Notes: generated from the letters alone by a model not told the origin. Positions 1 through 12,314 are shown, counted from the first letter of the stretch. The stretch: DNA of 64,000 nucleotides from Rhododendron vialii (GCF_030253575.1 NC_080560.1:11342501-11406500), one strand, 5' to 3'. Numbers and translations are program-made.

Positions 1-129
1 TGAAAGAAAGAAGGAAAAGTGAATAGGATGTTAACTAACCCTAACACAGGTGAGCTTTATTTATATTATGCGACGACTAGTTACATAACATAAGCAACCA
101 ATGTGGGACTAAGTCCAACTCTATTCTAA

Positions 130-575
130 CATTGACCATGCTTCTGCCCAATCCTGTTGGAGCGCCTGAACCTGGCATTCATATGCCTCTACAACAAATC
201 AGTCATTTACCAACCTTGAGTACAAAAAGAAAAGGTAATTTAGAGGCTCTTTATTTGTTTTATCCCTTTTTAAGCCTCTGAAGTTTGGACTAAATTTCCT
301 CTGTATTGACAGGTCTGGGAGATACTCCTAAAGACGTTCCTGCGGCCCCTTCAGCCCCTTAAAGATCAAAGAGGTTGAAATCAACTGCCAAAAGGCAATG
401 GCTGAAGGTATGAACGCTTTAGTCCTTTGCTTCATCCTCCAAAATAAAGTAATTATGCCTTCATCTTTTCTGTAGGCCTCTGAAAAGGTAGTTGCTGGTA
501 GGACCAGAAGCAGTGCCAAGACTAGCTCTCCTGAAACCGACCCTTTGGAAAAGGTCTGTACCCTTTATGGTTTTG
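130..575 (+). other. Unidentified exon-like sequence at the window edge
   Basis: Three open segments are separated by plausible plant splice signals. One ends near 227 before gtaattt. One runs from about 313, after tgacag, to about 400, before gtatgaac. One starts at about 476, after ttctgtag. The conceptual pieces are short, rich in Pro, Ala, Ser and Lys, and match no family I recognise. The reading frame does not stay open across all three with the obvious junctions. It may be a truncated host gene fragment beside the LTR element, or chance. No function is claimed. Confidence 0.2.
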
Positions 576-589
576 CCCCCCGAATGCAG

Positions 590-2153
590 GGCTGCTGGAT
601 TATGTAGCGTGATAGAATGTTTGAGGAGGGGGAGGTACCCCTAATAAGCCAGTTTGGTCTTGACCGTTGTCATAAACACCAAACTGTGGAAAGCCCTGCT
701 GCTGAGGAGCGAGCGGTAGCCTCTCTGTAAGCGTAGCAACCATTTTATTGACTGCTATGGTCAAAGGTTCCAAGGACTGAGAGAACGATTGTGAAATTGA
801 GTGTGTCACATCGCGGGAGATTTAACGTCCTACCAAAAACATATAATTTTTGACGCTGTCAGTAGCGTCGCTAAGATCTTGGGCGCTGATCTGAGGACCA
901 GCTTCCTCAAGTAATGGCACGTCGATTGCCACTCCTTCAGAACTCTGTGGTGGATCCGGATTGGGTGGATCCAATTGTTGCTGCTGTTGCTTCCTTGCCA
1001 TGATAAAACCTTTAGACGATTAGGGTCCCACTGGGCGTGCCAAAAACTGTTTCGGCTTCGAAGTTGCTCAAAGGACTGAGTGGGCGTGCTAGGACTTGTC
1101 ACATCCAACGTAAAGGACTGATTGCCCCTTTTCTGACTTCTTAATCGTGGGGGCGATAGTGCTGCAACCTAAGGGCTGAATTGCAGTGAAGGTCTATGGT
1201 TTTACCTCTACGAGCGAGGACTTAATAATTTCCTAACCATGCAGGAAAAGAAATAACAACGTAAGAATAACTTTATTATGTCGTAATAATAAAGTTGGGG
1301 ATACAAGGGAGATATGAATAACTTTGTTATGTCGTAATAACAAAATTGGGGGTACAAGAGAGATAGAAATGAGGGGGAAATGAGATAATTGCTTCGCTGG
1401 GAAGGCTTTGATTTTAAGCGTTGAGCTTGATTAGCGTGTGAACCTTTTTTTCTTCTTTGCTTCTAGTATTTATAAGCCACGGCATTGCATGCAAAAGGGT
1501 TTGCTGGCCTTCTTCTCGTGATGACACGTGTCCCATGCAACTCCTCCATTTCATGGGATCATGAGTAGTTACCAAAGGTAGTGGGCCATTTTGACAAGTC
1601 AAATAGCCTTTTATTTTTTTAAAACAAAAACAAAAACAAATAATTACTTGACACCTCCTGAACATACGAAAATGGAGATTATGGGCCTATTCTCCAACTT
1701 CCCAAGTGTCCACAGCTTGCCATGTGTCCAAAAATCCCATGCAGTCAAATGAGTCTTCAACATTTCTCAATCGTGGGCAGTTAATGAGAAAAATGGGCCA
1801 CGTTGTCCTCCTTTTCCATGGGCATGAGGGAATTAAGGGCCATTTGATGTCAAAATGGCCAGACAACATATTAACTTCATGGGCACACCTTCCATTTGCA
1901 TGGGTTTTCTTTACGACATCTCAAATAAATAATCCCAACCATGGGTCTTTATATTTTGCTTAGACAGTTAAACCCAAAACATTCTTAGCCCGTGATCGGA
2001 TTAAGTTGAAATTAATTGGGCCCACCTAATTTTGTCTTGGCCCATCAATTTTAACCCAATACATCCCTATTTTTTGGCCCAATTTAATCGAAAGGTAATT
2101 AAATGGCCTTCCAATGCTTGCCCATGACTGGGTGCCAAAAACGGGTTTAAACA
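590..2153 (-). mobile_element. Fossil Gypsy-type LTR retrotransposon: 5' LTR plus leader and gag start
   Basis: On the minus strand an LTR of about 1105 bp runs from 2153 (starting tgtttaaac) to 1049 (ending gaaaca). It is followed at about 1030-1048 by a primer-binding-site-like stretch (tggcacgcccagtgggac) and then by a gag-like start rich in Gln and Pro. The LTR holds a TATA-like element near 1470 and shares a block around 1100-1400 with the solo LTR at 3060-4097. The element is broken and its remainder lies outside the window or is lost. The Ty3/Gypsy assignment rests on the primer-site style and gag position; the clade is not decided. Confidence 0.7.
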
Positions 2154-2552
2154 GCTTCATACCATTTGCATGTCGACCATTCCTATTAGATTATCTTTAC
2201 AAAAAGTACATATATAAATAGTACACTCAAAAGGTTAAAAAACTATGAGGGAATGGTGGCAAAAAATGGTGGGAGAAAATTCATCGGTGGATGTTGACAG
2301 CCTTTTGTGATTCTTAGAGATTGCCACCAAGAACTAGGGTGAGAGGGCGGCACACAATGGCAAAAAGAGGTGGGAGTGTCGAAGGTGGTAGGTAGGGATG
2401 ACAATAGACGAAGCGGAGTCAGAGTAAGGAAATCTGAATGTACAAATAATGAACATCAAGCAGGTGAAAGAGTCGAGCCTTTATCGGTCCCCATTCACAA
2501 TTATAATTTGCACTAGCTTTGTTCTTTTGTGTGGGTTTTATTAACAAGAAAA

Positions 2553-2940
<388 letters not shown>

Positions 2941-3059
2941 TGAGCATACAGCACACTCTCATTTTGGCTTACAGGTTCTTACGCCATTGTCTTTCTAATT
3001 ATTGATCCTCCTCCTTTTAGGTCTTGGAACAACTCAGTGGCCAATCTCCTGTGTTCTTC

Positions 3060-4097
3060 TGTTTACATCTGTTTTTGGCACCAAATCTTGGGCTAGCGCT
3101 GGAGGGCCATTTAATTAAATGTTAATTAAATTGGGCCGATATTTATGACTTTCTCAGACTTAAAATTACTGGGCCACATTAATTTTGTAATTTGGAGCAA
3201 GGCCCAATTAATTTTAGTCTAGAAGCTTGGCCCATGTTTTATTTTGTGAGAATTGGCCCATGATTTGTGGATTGACTCCAACCATTGGGAACAAAGAAGA
3301 TTGTGGACTGTGATGCATGGAATAATTGTCCCAAAGCCATGTGATCATATGGCCCCCACGTCCTTTGATTTCTCCACGCATAAAAGAAGTAGTTAAGTCT
3401 TTATTCCAAAAATTGGAGGCAATAAGGGACACATGGCAAGCTGTGGACATTTGGGAAGTTGGAGAATAACCCCATGATCTCCATTTTCGTATGTTTGGGT
3501 AGTGGGCAATCAAGTATCAACATTTTGGCTCCAACACAATGATAAAAACTGCTGATAACCGCTGCATTTGAAGGAAAAAATGGCAAACATGGGACACTTG
3601 GCATCTCCAAGAGAAGGCAAAGAATTCTTCTGCATGCAAAAAACCGTGAAGCCTATTGCCTATAAATAGAAAAACTCAAGAAGAAAAAAAGGTTCACACA
3701 CCAATCAAACTTAACGCTTAAAACCAAAGCCTTCCTAGCGAAGCAATTATCTCATTTCTCCCTTATTTCTATCTCTCTTGTACCCCAATTTTGTTATTAC
3801 GACATAACAAAGTTATTCCTATATCTTTTGTACCCCCAACTTTATTATTACGATATAATAAAGTTATTCTACGTTTGTTCTTCTTTTTCTCACACGGTTG
3901 GAAAATTTTAAGTCCACTTCGTTGTGACAAACCACGAACCTCATTGTGGTCTCACCCTTTGGGTCACACGCAGTCGCACTACATACGAAGTCAGATTCTG
4001 TACGTTGGACGCCGATAAGTCCTGGCACGCCCGCGCTCACACCGCACACGCCATTGGATTTTCCGCTCACGCCTACCCTGCAAAAAAGTGGAAAACA
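3060..4097 (+). mobile_element. Solo LTR (Gypsy-type) inside RPL11 exon 2
   Basis: The LTR begins tgtttacatc and ends gaaaaca, giving TG...CA ends. It is flanked by a 5-bp target duplication with one mismatch (tcttc at 3055-3059, tctcc at 4098-4102). It carries a TATA-like tataaata near 3662. It shares a block around 3700-4040 with the LTR at 1049-2153 and the one at 4582-6281, including the tggcacgcccgc motif. No internal region remains, so it is a recombined solo LTR. The near-perfect duplication suggests moderate age. Confidence 0.85.
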
Positions 4098-4106
4098 TCT
4101 CCAAAT

Positions 4107-4581
4107 GTAAACACCTCTATGTGTGTGTGTGTGTGTTTTGATGGCAAAAGTTTGTACTTTGAGGATTTAGGGTAGTTTTAGTTCTAGGAAACAACGAAAA
4201 CTTTATATCCAATCCTAAACCAATTAGCATTTAGCAATGAGTGCAGAGGTCCTTGAGTGATCTCTCATTTCATATCCAAGCAATGTGGGACCATCTCCAA
4301 CACAACCTCATGTGCAGCTGTATTTAGGTATGTCACGTCTGTTATTGTAGTGTGGGCTATTTTAATTCTAATTTGGGATGGAATGAACCCGCTCATTACC
4401 TCTCAGAACTTCATATCTTTCACAAAACCAATTGAAAATGGGTGGAAAGGTCCTTCGTACTATTAACGATCGATTATTTTGGTTTCTTTGATATGTCAGT
4501 TTTCACATTTTTCTGATGTTACTTAAACGAGGTGAATCATTACTAGCTATCTGTTTGTAATTGAGAATTCTGAGTAACTAA
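4107..4581 (+). other. RPL11 intron 2, first part
   Basis: This AT-rich intronic sequence starts with the donor gtaaac at 4107. It includes a short (GT)n run near 4121-4137 and no coding signal. The rest of the intron continues after the solo LTR, from 6282 to the acceptor tgacag before 7130. Confidence 0.6.
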
Positions 4582-6281
4582 TGTTTACACCCATTTTTGG
4601 CCAAAAATCAAGAAATGGATTTACAGGTTAAAAGGTAGCCTCGAGGGTCGAGGCCCTAGCCTTGAAAGCTCTTACGACCAGTTGCCCACGAATTAGGGCC
4701 GGTTCTTAAGAAATGATGGGCCTTCCATATAGGCCTAAATCAGTCAAAGGCCTAAGGCTTGAATCAGTCCACCAGGCCTGAGTATTTCGTCCAGACCTAA
4801 CCCAAATTCCTAGAAGTAACAAAGGCCTAAGAAATGGGCCCAAATTGGTAGAAGCCTTGGTTTTCTCACCAGGCTTGGGCTCAGAAGGCTTACATTGGGC
4901 AAAGGCCCATGATTTACCAACAAGTTTAAGCCCAATTGATGAAAGGCCCACTGCTTTAAGAGCATCGTTAAAGCCTTTAAGGAGCAATTAAGGGGCCTTA
5001 AGCTGCTCACAAGTAGCTCAAAGGCCTTAAGCTGCTCACAAGCAGCTCACAAGGAGCTCAAAGGCCTTAAGCTGCTCACAAGCAGCTCAAAGGCCTTAAG
5101 CTGCTCACAAGCAGCTCAAAGGCCTTAAGCTGCTCACAAGTAGCTCAAAGGCCTTAAGCTGCTCACAAGCAACTCAAAGGCCTTAAGCTGCTCACAAGCA
5201 GCTCAAAGGCCTAGAATATTCCTGATAGGTAGGTTTGGGTAAGCTGCTCACAAGCAGCTCAAGGTCTGAACTGGTGGGACCCCATTCTTCAGCATGAAGC
5301 AAGGCTAGAGACAGGTGGCGCACATGTAGCCCTTGGAGCTGTTGGTGAATGATTCATGCAGACCTAAGCAAGCTGCTCACAAGCAGCTCATCCAGGTCTG
5401 GTTAATCCTTTGTTTCTGGATCCTTCTTCCGTGAAAGATGACCCTCAGAGGATTTAGAGGGCCCACAAGTATGCAAGGTCCAATAAAATGATAAGAAAGG
5501 CCTGGTGAAGTATTGGTCTGCAGCTGTGGTGGGCCCGGAATGGCCTAGATACTGCAGAAACTGAAATTTTCTTTGTTCTTTTTCAAAGTTATATTCAGAA
5601 AAGAAGGATTTTTCAGGCCTTTGCCCTTTTCTTGGAGTAAAAGGCACGTTTTGTTCAGAGAGTAGCCCCTCATTGGAGCATTTCGAAGATGCTCAAGCTC
5701 AAGCCTCTGATAGAAGGCCATGTGGCAACCATGCATTGGAGCATTTTGAAGCAGCTCAAGGCCTGTAGCTCCTATAAATCACAGTTCTGAAGGCCTTGGC
5801 TATGGTCCACGACCATCAAAGCCCATGGCTTATCCAAATTACATTTCAATTATCTTTTAACTATTTTTATCTTTCGGTCCCCGACCAAACAAGCCCACGG
5901 CTTATCGTTCAATTAACTTTACTTTTCTAGAATAGTTTGTACTCAATCTAGCCAAGCCTAGATTTTATTTCATTTCCTTGTAATCAGACTTTGTTAAACC
6001 GTTAATAAAGTCCATTTATTTCTGTTTTAGGCCTTGCTCTACCTTTCTGTCCATTTTTCACACGATTAGGAAATTTTAAGTCCTTAGCCCGCAAAGGCAA
6101 ACCACGAACCTCCTCACGGTCTCCACCCTTAGGCCGTGCACTTTCGTCCAATTAGAAGTCAGATTAAGGCTTCCAGGCCTTGATACGAATTTGGGCAGCA
6201 ATCCTGCCCTGGCACGCCCGCATCAGGCCTAGAACTGCACTACTCGTTGTTCCTAGGCCAATTTTTACATTTTTCGGAACA
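4582..6281 (+). mobile_element. Solo LTR (Gypsy-type) in RPL11 intron 2
   Basis: A block of about 1700 bp begins tgtttacacc and ends cggaaca. It shares its 3' third (cacacgattaggaaatttta, accacgaacctcc, ctggcacgcccgcatc) with the neighbouring LTRs, but its 5' two thirds differ, so it belongs to a related family. It holds a TATA-like tataaatc near 5773 and an array of 29-bp repeats at 4986-5215. No clean target duplication is seen (actaa against atcaa). It is a fossil without internal region. Confidence 0.65.
4986..5215 (+). repeat. 29-bp hairpin tandem repeat inside the LTR
   Basis: Seven to eight copies of a 29-bp unit lie head to tail. Each contains agctgctcacaagcagct, whose arms agctgct and agcagct can pair over a caca loop. 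Single extra copies of the hairpin occur near 5239 and 5371. One unit is longer by a small insertion (aagcagctcacaaggagctc). Confidence 0.85.
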
Positions 6282-6984
6282 ATCAACTAGCCAAGCTGAT
6301 GAAGTAGCTAAATAAGTAGAGTCCTGTTCCTAATCTCCAGTGGGAACATGGAAATGATCTAGTTGTAATCTTCCAATAGTTGGATATCTTCAAATAGTTG
6401 GATTAAATGGATGTCTGATTGGTAATGGAAAAGAATGCCTCGGTAATAAGTAGTTCTGTTATATGCTTATGTATATTGGGTAAGTTTAATATTTAAGGTG
6501 AAGTTCGGTCTATTCTCTTCTAAGTATTTGGGCAAACACACAGAGGGTTATGTAAATTATTTTATTTTTATGTTTATCCCGGTTTCTATCTGGTAACCTT
6601 CTAGCTTTTGCATAATATGGTTAGCTTTATAAAACGCAATAGACTAAGCTCTTCTCTTTGCGTGCCGATAGAATCAAATCTTTAACGTTGTTTTAGTATG
6701 TCTTGCTACATTAATATTACGAGCTGTTGATCAAATTTTTTTTGTGCGAGCTTAAGCTTATCTTGTGTTTGGTTGCCGATCAAATGTTCCTAAAACAGCT
6801 GAAATACAAAGATGACCTTTTGATTCTTCAAATCTTGAAATTAAATCCTTTGCGAACAGAGCCGAAAACGAATCATTTGACGTTGTTTAGTTGGATTCTA
6901 ATTGTTCAAACTGAAACAACTAGAAACTGAAGTTTCATTTTTTCTAGCTACTAAAATAACTTCTTTTTTAATCATGGGTACTAA

Positions 6985-7326
<342 letters not shown>

Positions 7327-7329
7327 TAA

Positions 7330-7662
<333 letters not shown>

Positions 7663-7665
7663 TAG

Positions 7666-8560
7666 GCCTCGAGCATTTTAGCATCTTCTTTTGATTGTCG
7701 GAAAATTTTGATTTTTTCCCTGTGGTCCATAATTTATCACTTTTCCTAATATACGGAGGTCAATTTTCAGTTGTCCTTTTTTGCAGTAGTTTCCATGTTT
7801 ATTCCAGTTTAGTTTGCTTGGTGTTTGTAGTGTTCTTGTTTAAGGGCCTCCAGGCTTTTTAGTGTTCTTAAAGATCTGCTTGCTCTCAAAATATGAATCA
7901 CTGAAAGCGAGCAGAATGTCCCACATTCCGCTCCAAAATTTCGAGGAAGCTTGCTGAGACGAGGAAGTTCATGCACGGCGAGACCAGCGCACGCAATTTC
8001 ACGTGACTGAACGTGTTATTTTTTCCATCGCATATGTCATTGATGTTTTTGTTCGGAGCAGATTAAGGTCAGGGGAACAGTATCAAGACCTGCAATAGCT
8101 TTATTACGAAGACCACTTTTCTGCAACTGTTTTTGTGGAAACAGTTGCGTGGGCTTATGCAACCCTTAAATCAACTTTTTTTTTTTCCTGGATTTTTACA
8201 CACTTCTGTACGATGTTTTGTTGTGCTATCCCACGGGATGTGCAAGGATTGGATAAGATAACACTGTTGGATAGGTAACTTTGATCACAAGAAGAATATA
8301 TGCCTCTTGTAGTCATATGGAATATTCTTACATTCTTTTTCCTTTTTACTTTTATCTAACTAAGGTGTCGGGGCCAATTCACAGCTCGACTACTTGTGGG
8401 ACCTAATTCAATTGTCCACTTGCGGGGAGCCCAACTAAAGACGAAGCAAAACTCCACATAAATTGGCTCCAAGGGAATTCATAACACTCGAGAAGTTCCA
8501 AACTTGAGATATTAAGAACGAACAAATTCCTAAGTCTCGGCGGCCATCCGAGCTCTTAAT
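7666..8560. other. RPL11 3' flank, no gene seen
   Basis: The first few hundred bases are T-rich and probably hold the RPL11 3' UTR. From about 8341 the sequence (gtcggggccaattcacagct and onward) looks like repeat debris. No open frame or RNA gene can be supported. Confidence 0.4.
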
Positions 8561-8967
8561 CGGGCGTGGGGCCGGCAGTTCGTTGCTGTGGGGTGGTACT
8601 CTTGCTGTTGAAGATTATTGTTGCTGGGGTTTGTTTGGTTTTGCAGATGGAGGTGGTCGGTTTCTTGGCTGCCTCTTGTGGGATCCGGTGGCTCGTGGGT
8701 GTCGCGGCGGTGTTGGCGGTTGGGTCGTGGTCGGGGTGTTTGGTTGTGGCGGTAGCGGCGGGTGTGGCGTCAATTCTGGTGCTGTCTGAGTTTAGGAGCG
8801 TTAGGGTTTGGTTTGGTCCTTCTGGGCCAGACCTTGGTTTTGGGCTGAATTGTAAATCTGGGCTTTTGGCCTTTTGGATTTTGAGCTTTATTGTTTAATC
8901 TGGACATTTTGAGGTCCATAAGGTGTTTTGGACTTTGTCCCAATAGATATTTTCTTCCAACTTTTTA

Positions 8968-9327
8968 GGAAAAATTTCAAAAAAGCCACTGAACTTTCTG
9001 ACAACTTGCAAAAAAACACCTGAACTTTCACTATTAACAAAAAAATACCTAAACTTAGCATTCTGTTAGCAATTAAACCCCTGCCGTCCAATTCCGTCAA
9101 TTTTTAACGGATGAAGCTAACGGAAGGCGTTAACTTTTTATTTATTTTTACTTTTTACATTCAAAAATTACTTTTAACTCTTTCTTTTTTTATTGGTAAA
9201 TAAATATGCAATAAAGTTCTTTTTTTTTCTTACTATTTATCAAAAATTACTTTAACTCTATTTTTTACTATTTACAAAAATAACTTTAACCACCATCTTT
9301 TTTGTTACTTTCAAATTTTACCTCTCC

Positions 9328-9426
<99 letters not shown>

Positions 9427-10220
9427 CCTCCTTTTTTTTTAGAGAACTTTAACCCCACTCCACCAATCAACTGCCAAAGCTCTAGCTCTAATTTTAGAAA
9501 ATCGAAATTATTCTTTTTTTTAGCATTCTTGTTTTTTATATTTTTTACTTCCAAAATTACTTTTAACTCTTTATTTTTAGTAGTAAATAAATATGAAATA
9601 AAGTTTTTTTTCTTACTATTTATCAAAAATTACTTTAACTCTAATCTTTACTATTTATAATAATAACTCTAACCCATTTTTACTATTTATTGCATATTTA
9701 TTTATGACTAAAAAAAAGAATGAGTTAAAAGTAATTTTTGGAAGTAAAAGTAGTAAAAAAAAAGAAAAGGTTACAAAGAGGAGGTTAAAAGAACTTTTGA
9801 ATTTTTGAAATTGTGGCTAAGGCTTTGGCGGTTGGTTGTGGGGTTAATTGGTGGTGTGGAGTCGATTCTAATAAGAAAAAAAGGGAGAGAGGGGGCGGGG
9901 GGGGGGAAGGGTAAAATTTGAAAATAAAAAATAGGGTTAAAGTAATTTTCGATAAATAATAAGAAAAAAAGAACTTAATTGCATATTTATTTACCAATAA
10001 AAAAAGAAAGAGTTAAAAGTAATTTTTGAATGTAAAAAGTAAAAAAATAAAAAGTTAACACCTTCCGTTAGCTCCATCCGTTAAAAATTGACGGAATTGG
10101 ACGGCAGGGGTTTAATTGCTAACGGAATGCTAAGTTTAGGTGTTTTTTTGTTAATAGTGAAAGTCCAGGTGTTTTTTTGCAAGTTGTAAGAAAGTTCAGG
10201 AGCTTTTTTGAAATTTTCCC
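8968..10220. mobile_element. Mutator-like non-autonomous element with long TIRs
   Basis: The element has a perfect 9-bp target duplication, aacttttta, at 8959-8967 and 10221-10229. Its ends (ggaaaaatttcaaaaaagc and the complementary right end) form imperfect terminal inverted repeats of about 300 bp, including ttccgtcaatttttaacgg. A 9-bp duplication with long TIRs is the mark of the Mutator superfamily. No transposase frame is present. The interior has a (TC)n run and a second inverted pair at roughly 9530-9770 derived from the TIR sequence. Confidence 0.88.
9331..9430. repeat. (TC)n microsatellite
   Basis: About 95 bases of nearly pure TC dinucleotide lie inside the Mutator-like element. 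The long Arg-Glu frame it yields on the minus strand is an artefact. Confidence 0.95.
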
Positions 10221-10729
10221 AACTTTTTATTGGATTTTCCTTTCCCTTTCCCAACTTGATGTACCCATTGTCAAGTTTCTTAATAAAACTTTATTGCCTA
10301 TCAAAAAGAAAAAAGGCCAACCCGTGGGGTTCATTCTTTTTCCTTTGGTAATGTGGAGAGAAAAAAAATTATGCACTTGAAACTAGTTGGAATGAGATTT
10401 TTATGCCGAGGAGAATGAGTTTGAAGTGAAATTATACAAATGGTCTAGGAGTACCGTATTGTAGTACTCCGGAACATTTTATAGTCACACATTCCTATGG
10501 AGTCTACCACTAAGTGTATAGATCCTATAAGAACATGTGGTTGTAAAATGGTCCAAAGCACCACGTGGCGGCACTCCCGAACTATTTGAATAATTACTCG
10601 TGTTTGAATTTATATATGTCCATGTCAACTAATTTTGTTCCTGATTCTGGGGAAGGCAAACCATTCATGATTGGACTAAGAAAGTCACAAATACGTAGTA
10701 ACTTTTACTCCTATAAAACTGTATAGTCC

Positions 10730-10917
10730 GGTTCAAATCAAGACGTTCGGATTTTGTTTTAGGTCCGGACCACTATTCAGCTGTTGGATTGTGTTTTTAA
10801 TGGTCCAGATTTGCGAAAGATTTAAATTCCTCGGATCCGGACCATTAAAAACACAATCCAACGGCTAAAAGCAAAAATTTGGCCCTAACATGAAATCGGG
10901 ACGTCTTGACTTGATCC
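10730..10917. mobile_element. Hairpin MITE
   Basis: The two halves are reverse complements over almost the full 188 bp. The left end ggttcaaatcaagacgt pairs with acgtcttgacttgatcc, and ttggattgtgtttttaatgg pairs with ccattaaaaacacaatccaa. No target duplication is clear, so the superfamily is not assigned. Confidence 0.7.
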
Positions 10918-11077
10918 TCCCTTTTACATTTATCTCGGATATTTTTGCCACTTGAGTTCCCTTTGGGTAAGTTGGGATTATATCCGGTGCAGCGTCATTT
11001 GTTCATGGATTCCGAGCTAACCCGGTTTCTCTTTAGTCGACTGTAAAGAATGTTGTGGGTTTAATCTGAATCGTTCA

Positions 11078-11174
11078 TTTTGAAAATCAATAGTTCAAAT
11101 TTGTTGAATCTATTACTGGTAAAAGTCTTTTATTAAAGGTAAAAGATTGAAAACAAATTTGAACTATTAAAAAC
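11078..11174. repeat. Small imperfect inverted repeat
   Basis: The arms aatagttcaaatttgtt and aacaaatttgaactatt flank a short loop. It is probably a MITE relic. Confidence 0.5.
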
Positions 11175-11467
11175 ACTACCCGACAATTGCGATCGTTTGG
11201 ACCGCGCCTCTGCAGTACTGTTTAGGACCACAGACAAGCCAAATTCATTCCCAGCCTACGTTATTAACCAAACAATGAAAGAAGCGTTGACCACCAAATT
11301 CATATCAATTTCTCCCTCATCATTATTCACAGACAAACTTTCAAATGAAAAGCCACTGAATTTTTACCCAAAAAAAATCATCACCGAAAAGTGTGAAATC
11401 TCCATCACAACACTGTACAAAACATAAAAGAAAAAAAAAATTCAAAAACTCTACCGATTGGTGTTCA

Positions 11468-12205
11468 TTATCTGACAGTAGATGCAACAGTTTGAGCCCA
11501 AATCCTAAGCTGATCTTTAATTTCCATTTCATTGCCAAGTGATGGAATTCTCCAATCCACCACTGGATTAATAATCTCCACCTTGCTATTCCTCTGCCCA
11601 ATACTCAAAACATGATCCCATGCTTCAGATAGATAAGGCCTAGGAACATCAACCTCAACAACTTCCTTCCCTTCATCTTCTTCTTCGAAACTGCTCCCGG
11701 CTTTTCTTCCCAGTCTCTGTAACCCCGGAATAATCGAAACCAAGCTCGAATTTACCTTATCCTCTTTGGAGAAAACAAAACCCAAGTCCATAAACCCTTT
11801 TAGCTCCTCGAATTCAAGCTCTGGTAAGCTCTTACTGCTGCTACCAACTCTCCCCTGTTTTCTTCTCCTTTTCTTGATTTCACCCCCTGTTTTCTTGATC
11901 GACGCCTCGATCGCTCCTTGTTTCGATACGGGTTCCGAGAATTCTCTCACATCTTTGCCGGAAAGTATCTTCTGGAGCCTCGGAGTGTTCAGGACTGATT
12001 TTGGAGAGAGAAAGTCTGTAGAGCTCAAGCAATGGTCACTGAGGGATCTACTGTGGAGGGTAGGAACGGAAGAGAGCTTTGAGTTTCCGTTGTTTTCAAG
12101 AACTGGGTTTGGTTTAGGGGTTGGAATGGGAGGTTTTGAAGTGAAGACTTTGAACTCAAACCAGTAGCAATCGAAAACAGAGAGGATTTCTTCCTCGGAT
12201 GCCAT
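11468..12205 (-). CDS. DUF1685 family protein
   Basis: A single-exon frame of 245 residues starts MASEEEILSVFDCYWFE. Residues 128-166 hold the family core: LPELEFEELKGFMDLGFVF followed by SKEDKVNSSLVSIIPGLQRL. This is the conserved patch of the plant-only DUF1685 proteins, whose biochemical role is unknown. A basic cluster KKRRRK at 111-116 could be a nuclear signal, and acidic residues cluster at 175-185. There is no signal peptide or membrane segment. The start is the first ATG, with the N-terminal MASEEE style usual in the family. The gene stands alone, has an ordinary length and shows no damage. Family assignment is from recognised motifs; function is not inferred. Confidence 0.85.
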   Translation of the reverse strand: MASEEEILSVFDCYWFEFKVFTSKPPIPTPKPNPVLENNGNSKLSSVPTLHSRSLSDHCLSSTDFLSPKSVLNTPRLQKILSGKDVREFSEPVSKQGAIEASIKKTGGEIKKRRRKQGRVGSSSKSLPELEFEELKGFMDLGFVFSKEDKVNSSLVSIIPGLQRLGRKAGSSFEEEDEGKEVVEVDVPRPYLSEAWDHVLSIGQRNSKVEIINPVVDWRIPSLGNEMEIKDQLRIWAQTVASTVR

Positions 12206-12302
12206 TAACGAACGGAGAGAGTGAAACAGAGGTTTTGTTTGGGAATTGGGAGTGTTGAAGAGGTGAAGATATATTTTGAGTTAAAGAGAGAAGAAGAAAG
12301 TT

Positions 12303-12314
12303 CGGTATATATTG
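12303..12314 (-). promoter_or_regulatory. TATA box of the DUF1685 gene
   Basis: On the minus strand the sequence reads ccaatatatacc, about 100 bp upstream of the ATG at 12205. That spacing fits a plant core promoter with a short purine/pyrimidine-rich leader. Confidence 0.5.

Larger units (their letters stand above)
8570..10318 (+). mobile_element. Probable non-LTR retroelement remnant, split by a Mutator-like element
   Basis: The right part (about 10230-10318) reads ttgatgtacccattgtcaag, then a run ending in taataaaactttattgcc and an A-rich tail. This is the style of plant LINE or SINE 3' ends. The left part (8570-8958) is G/T-rich with an open but low-complexity frame that I do not treat as a gene. 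The two parts are joined across the inserted element at 8968-10220. Family is uncertain. Confidence 0.35.

Noticed and set aside
4986-5215. Regular repeats reminiscent of a CRISPR array
   Set aside because: The 29-bp units are head to tail without unique spacers, lie in an LTR, and the genome is a plant's.
8566-8898. A 110-residue hydrophobic frame that could look like a membrane protein
   Set aside because: The stretch is G/T-rich low complexity, overlaps a second similar frame, and lies in a retroelement-like remnant.
9318-9626. A 102-residue minus-strand frame ending in a long Arg-Glu run
   Set aside because: It is a (TC)n microsatellite plus TIR sequence of a Mutator-like element.
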